Of a stretch of DNA of 64,000 nucleotides, positions 60,517-64,000 are shown piece after piece. A program made the position numbers and the translations under genes. The notes beneath the pieces are model-generated. The model saw only the letters and a list, made by a program, of their open reading frames with translations. It searched no databases and had not been told where the DNA came from. How positions within the stretch are numbered: the first letter of the stretch is position 1; each line of letters begins with the position of its first letter. This DNA is from Pseudomonas marginalis (lineage in GTDB: Bacteria > Pseudomonadota > Gammaproteobacteria > Pseudomonadales > Pseudomonadaceae). Location of the stretch: assembly GCF_900105325.1 (NCBI RefSeq), contig NZ_FNSU01000001.1, forward strand, positions 868,001 through 932,000, in the 5' to 3' direction.

Positions 60517-61674
60517 GTGAGCGGCGCAGTGTTCCCGTGGCGCAGCGCCAACCGTTTCGAGTTGTTGATCGACGGCCCGCAATTTTTTCCGCAGATGCTG
60601 GTGGGCATTGCCCGGGCCGAGCGGCAAGTGGAGTTGGAATTGTATCTGGTGGAGGCTGGAGCCTGCGCCGAAGCGATGGTGCAGGCGCTGGTGCTGGCCG
60701 CCGAGCGCGGCGTGCGGGTGCGTTGTCTGTTTGATGACTACGGTAGCCTGGCATTTACCCTGGGGCTGCGTAAGCGCCTGACCGACGCCGGTGTGGAGCT
60801 GCGTTTCTACAATCGCCTCAGCTGGCGCCGCTGGATGCGCAACCTGTACCGCGACCACCGCAAGCTGTTGCTGATCGATCAGGAAATCGCCGTGGTCGGC
60901 GGCACGGGCGTCACCGATGAGTTCTGGACGCCGGGGCAAGACACCGCTGAGTGGCATGAGGTGATGGTGCAGATCCGCGGCCCGCTGGTGCTGGACTGGC
61001 AGGCGCTGTTCGAACGGCAATGGCACGCCAATGTCGCGCGCCGGGCGTGGAAGCCCGCCACCCATTTCGGTTTGCCGCGTTTGCCCAAGGTGCCGGCGAC
61101 GGGGCCAGGCCTGGGCCGAGTGGCCTATGCAGACGCCCGACAGCACCGCGATATCCTGCAATCGCTGATCCGCGCGCTGAACAGCAGCCAGCAACGTATC
61201 TGGTTTGCCACGCCGTATTTCCTGCCCACCTGGGGCGTGCGCCGTGCATTGCGTCGGGCCGCAGGGCGTGGGGTGGATGTGCGACTGCTGCTCACCGGCC
61301 CGCGCACCGATCACCCGTCCGTGCGCTACGCCGGGCACCGTTATTACCCGCGCTTGCTGCGCGCAGGCGTGCAGATCTTTGAATACCAGCCGTGCTTTTT
61401 GCACCTGAAGATGGCGCTGGTGGACGATTGGGTGAGTATCGGCTCGTGCAACTTCGATCACTGGAATCTGCGCTTCAACCTGGAAGCCAACCTGGAAGCG
61501 TTGGACCCTGGGCTGACGCAGGCGGTGGCGGCGAGCTTTAGCGCGGATTTTGCCCAGAGCCTGGTGGTCAGCCTGGAAGCGTGGAAGGCGCGGCCGTTGT
61601 GGCGACGGGTGAAGCAGCGGGTGTGGGGATGGATTGATCGGTTGGTGGTGAACCTTCTTGACAGAAGGAGCTAG
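60517..61674 (+). CDS. Phospholipase D-family cardiolipin synthase-like protein (ClsB type)
   Basis: A 385-residue PLD-superfamily protein with two HKD motifs: NLYRDHRKLLLIDQEIAVVGG (about residues 110-130) and CFLHLKMALVDDWVSIGSCNFD (about 295-315). N-terminal membrane helices typical of ClsA are absent, so it fits the ClsB/YbhO type, which makes cardiolipin from phosphatidylglycerol. It starts with GTG at 60517, one base after the YceI stop. A dispersed repeat follows. Confidence 0.9.
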   Translation: MSGAVFPWRSANRFELLIDGPQFFPQMLVGIARAERQVELELYLVEAGACAEAMVQALVLAAERGVRVRCLFDDYGSLAFTLGLRKRLTDAGVELRFYNRLSWRRWMRNLYRDHRKLLLIDQEIAVVGGTGVTDEFWTPGQDTAEWHEVMVQIRGPLVLDWQALFERQWHANVARRAWKPATHFGLPRLPKVPATGPGLGRVAYADARQHRDILQSLIRALNSSQQRIWFATPYFLPTWGVRRALRRAAGRGVDVRLLLTGPRTDHPSVRYAGHRYYPRLLRAGVQIFEYQPCFLHLKMALVDDWVSIGSCNFDHWNLRFNLEANLEALDPGLTQAVAASFSADFAQSLVVSLEAWKARPLWRRVKQRVWGWIDRLVVNLLDRRS

Positions 61675-61679
61675 GAACA

Positions 61680-61755
61680 GCGGCAAGCTGCAAGCTGCAA
61701 GTTAAAAGCAGAACTGCTCTTCCTTGCCGCTTGTAGCTTGCAACTTGAAGCTGCC
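61680..61755. repeat. Dispersed inverted repeat of the AAGCTGCAAGCT type
   Basis: CGGCAAGCTGCAAGCTGCAAG on the left is mirrored in part by CTTGTAGCTTGCAACTTGAAG on the right. This is the second copy of the repeat at 33.27 kb. It lies between the convergent ends of the PLD and bglX genes. Confidence 0.7.
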
Positions 61756-61757
61756 TC

Positions 61758-64000
61758 CTATAGCAATTCGAACGTCTGCTGCTGTACGTCCTGGGAGTCC
61801 AGCCCGATCTGCACATTGAACTCACCCGGTTCGGCGGCGAACTTGAGCTGGGTGTTGTAGAACTTCAAGTCGTCCTCGGTGATGGTGAAGTGCAGCGTGC
61901 GCTCTTCGCCAGCCTTGAGCATGACCTTCTGGAAGTTCTTCAGCTCCTTGATCGGACGGATCATCGAACCCGCCACGTCCTGGATATACAACTGCACCAC
62001 GGTTTCGCCATCGACCTTGCCGGTGTTCTGCACCGTGACGCTGGCGTCGAGCTTGCCGGTCTTGTTCAGGGTGGTGGACGACAGCGCCATGTCCGACAGG
62101 CTGAACGTGGTGTAGCTCAGGCCATAGCCAAACGGGAACAGCGGCCCGGTGGTGTCATCGAAGTACTGTGAGGTGTAGTTGCCCGGCTTGCCTGGGGTGA
62201 ATGGCCGGCCGATGGTCAGGTGGTTGTAGTAGGTCGGAATCTGCCCCACGGAGCGTGGGAAGGTGATCGGCAGCTTGCCCGATGGGTTGTAGTCACCGAA
62301 CAGCACGTCGGCGATGGCGTTGCCGCCTTCGGTACCGGCGAACCAGGTTTCCAGGATCGCGTCGGCTTGTTGTTTCTCTTCCAGGATCGACAGCGGGCGG
62401 CCGTTCATCAGTACCAGCACCAGCGGTTTGCCGGTGGCTTTCAGGGCCTTGATCAGGTCGCGCTGGCTTTGCGGGATATTCAGGTCGGTGCGGCTGGAGG
62501 ATTCGTGGGACATGCCACGGGATTCACCCACGGCGGCCACCACCACGTCGGCATCCTTGGCGGCCTTGACCGCTTCATCGATCATCACCTGGGCCGGGCG
62601 GGTGTCATCCACCACTTCCGGGGCATCGAAGTTGAGGAAGTTGAGGTAGTCGACCACCGCCTTGTCGTTGGTGATGTTGGCGCCACGGGCGTAGATGATC
62701 TTGCCTTTTTCGCCGATAACCGCGTTCATGCCGTCAAGCAGCGTGACCGATTGTTCCGGCTTGCCGGCCGCCGCCCAACTGCCCATCATGTCGATCGGCG
62801 CCTTGGCCAGTGGGCCCACGAGCGCGATGGTCGCGGACTTTTTCAGCGGCAGGGCGTCGTTCTGGTTCTTCAGCAGCACCAGGCTGCGGCGCGCCACATC
62901 ACGGGCCTCGGCACGGTGCAGACGGCTTTCGGCGTAAGTGTCGGCCGGGTCATCCTCGGCCTTGCCGATGCGCAGGTACGGGTCTTTGAACAGGCCCATG
63001 TCGTACTTGGCGCCGAGCACTTCACGCACGGCGTTGTCGATGTCGCTCTGTTCGATCTCGCCGGACTTGAGCAGCCCCGGCAATTCCTTGCCGTACAACG
63101 AGTCGTTCATGCTCATGTCGATGCCGGCCTTGATCGCCAGCTTGGCGGCTTCGCGCCCGTCCTTGGCCACGCCGTGCTTGATCAGCTCGAATATCGCGCC
63201 GTGGTCGCTGACGGCCAGGCCCTTGAAGCCCCAGTCCTTGCGCAAGAGGTCGTTCATCAGCCAGGTGTTGGCGGTGGCGGGCACGCCATTGATCGAGTTC
63301 AGCGCCACCATCACGCCGCCGGAACCGGCCTTGATCGCCGCGTGGTACGGCGGCAGGTAGTCCTGGTACATCTTGACCGGGCTCATGTCGACCACGTTGT
63401 AGTCACGCCCGCCTTCCACTGCGCCGTAGAGGGCGAAGTGCTTGACGCTGGCCATGATGCTGTCGGCATTCGCGGGGCTGGCGCCCTGGAAGGCCTTGAC
63501 CATCACCTCGGCAATGCGCGAGACCAGATAGGTGTCTTCACCGAAACCTTCGGACGTGCGACCCCAGCGCGGGTCGCGGGAGATATCGACCATCGGTGCA
63601 AAGGTGATGTCGAGGCTGTCGGCGGCGGCTTCGTGGGCGGCGATGCGTCCGGAGCGGCCGATGGCGTCCATGTCCCAGCTGGAGGCCAGGGCCAGGCTGA
63701 TCGGGAAGATCGTGCGGTGGCCGTGGATCACGTCATAGGCGAAGAACATCGGGATCTTCAAGCGGCTGCGCATGGCCGCGTCCTGCATCGGACGGTTTTC
63801 CGGGCGGGTGATGGAATTGAACGTGCCACCGATGCGGCCAGCGGCGATTTCCTTGCGGATCAGCTCACGGGGCATTTCCGGGCCGATGCTGATCAGGCGC
63901 AACTGGCCGATCTTTTCGTCCAGGGTCATCTGCTTGAGCAGGTCGCTGACGAAAGCGTCCTTGTCCTTAAGCGCAGCAGGCTTTGTTTCTGCCCAGACGG
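61758..64000 (-). CDS. bglX: Periplasmic beta-glucosidase BglX, GH3 family (start beyond window)
   Basis: The reading frame is open from 61758 to the window edge, at least 747 codons; the start codon and signal peptide lie outside. GH3 features are clear: ARP-like DISRDPRWGRTSEGFGEDTYLVS, KHFALYGAVEGGRDYN, and the nucleophile Asp in LAVSDHGAIFEL. The C-terminal fibronectin-like domain ends DSQDVQQQTFELL. It hydrolyses beta-glucosides in the periplasm. An internal Met at 63929 is not the start, since VSDLLKQMTLDEKIGQL before it is family-like. Confidence 0.93.
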   Translation of the reverse strand, partial: VWAETKPAALKDKDAFVSDLLKQMTLDEKIGQLRLISIGPEMPRELIRKEIAAGRIGGTFNSITRPENRPMQDAAMRSRLKIPMFFAYDVIHGHRTIFPISLALASSWDMDAIGRSGRIAAHEAAADSLDITFAPMVDISRDPRWGRTSEGFGEDTYLVSRIAEVMVKAFQGASPANADSIMASVKHFALYGAVEGGRDYNVVDMSPVKMYQDYLPPYHAAIKAGSGGVMVALNSINGVPATANTWLMNDLLRKDWGFKGLAVSDHGAIFELIKHGVAKDGREAAKLAIKAGIDMSMNDSLYGKELPGLLKSGEIEQSDIDNAVREVLGAKYDMGLFKDPYLRIGKAEDDPADTYAESRLHRAEARDVARRSLVLLKNQNDALPLKKSATIALVGPLAKAPIDMMGSWAAAGKPEQSVTLLDGMNAVIGEKGKIIYARGANITNDKAVVDYLNFLNFDAPEVVDDTRPAQVMIDEAVKAAKDADVVVAAVGESRGMSHESSSRTDLNIPQSQRDLIKALKATGKPLVLVLMNGRPLSILEEKQQADAILETWFAGTEGGNAIADVLFGDYNPSGKLPITFPRSVGQIPTYYNHLTIGRPFTPGKPGNYTSQYFDDTTGPLFPFGYGLSYTTFSLSDMALSSTTLNKTGKLDASVTVQNTGKVDGETVVQLYIQDVAGSMIRPIKELKNFQKVMLKAGEERTLHFTITEDDLKFYNTQLKFAAEPGEFNVQIGLDSQDVQQQTFELL

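Overview
The window looks like chromosome of a Pseudomonas, most likely the P. fluorescens group. Support comes from high-GC coding sequence, a braCDEFG-type branched-chain amino acid operon, an emh/ttg-type RND pump with its TetR regulator and a recognisable operator, a PcaR-controlled protocatechuate cluster, a CcoM micro-protein gene, olsBA, and many Pseudomonas-type REP/REPIN palindromes. No tRNA, rRNA, CRISPR array, integrase or insertion sequence was seen. The left edge cuts a small lipoprotein gene after its first 45 codons, and the right edge cuts a bglX-like gene before its start codon.

Layout. 1-4.5 kb: lipoprotein fragment, atypical SDR divergent from a LysR regulator, then a four-gene bufferin-type operon (bufA-bufB-bufC-DoxX). 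4.6-10.2 kb: branched-chain amino acid ABC transporter with an intra-operon hairpin after the binding-protein gene, then a DUF2288 gene. 10.5-15.6 kb: a chromosomal tubulin/FtsZ-superfamily GTPase, an MHYT-GGDEF-EAL protein and a YkgJ Cys-cluster protein. 15.9-23.7 kb: spinster-like MFS transporter, rapA, a small disordered protein, and a LysR-RidA-aminotransferase set whose aminotransferase is frameshifted. 23.8-26.1 kb: ccoM behind an ANR/FNR-like box, the phosphate transporter pit, and a small conserved ORF.

26.6-37.6 kb is the complete beta-ketoadipate (protocatechuate) branch: pcaR, pcaK, then pcaIJF-HG-T-B-D-C on one strand. It should carry protocatechuate to succinate plus acetyl-CoA, with two transporters. 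PcaR-like operators lie before pcaR and pcaI, and an unusual ladder of 18-bp repeats separates pcaD from pcaC. Immediately after pcaC, on the opposite strand, is the most striking gene: a protein with RTX-like Gly/Asp repeats and a C-terminal HExxH (M91-like) protease domain, behind an hrp-box-like promoter and with an N-terminus typical of type III effectors.

39-46 kb: polysaccharide deacetylase lipoprotein, OprD porin, a membrane J-like protein with hscC, and an AT-richer gene of unknown function that appears internally duplicated and sits behind a perfect 10-bp inverted repeat. 46.3-53 kb: RND efflux operon and divergent TetR regulator. 53.3-56.7 kb: old yellow enzyme, MFS transporter and ArsR regulator (with repeated TATATCG-type sites) and acpH. 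56.7-58.3 kb: ornithine-lipid genes olsB-olsA with a candidate Pho box. 58.4-64 kb: serine hydrolase, small Cys-rich protein, YceI protein, cardiolipin synthase-like PLD protein and the bglX-like GH3 enzyme.

All calls come from reading the sequence and recognising families; no database search was run.
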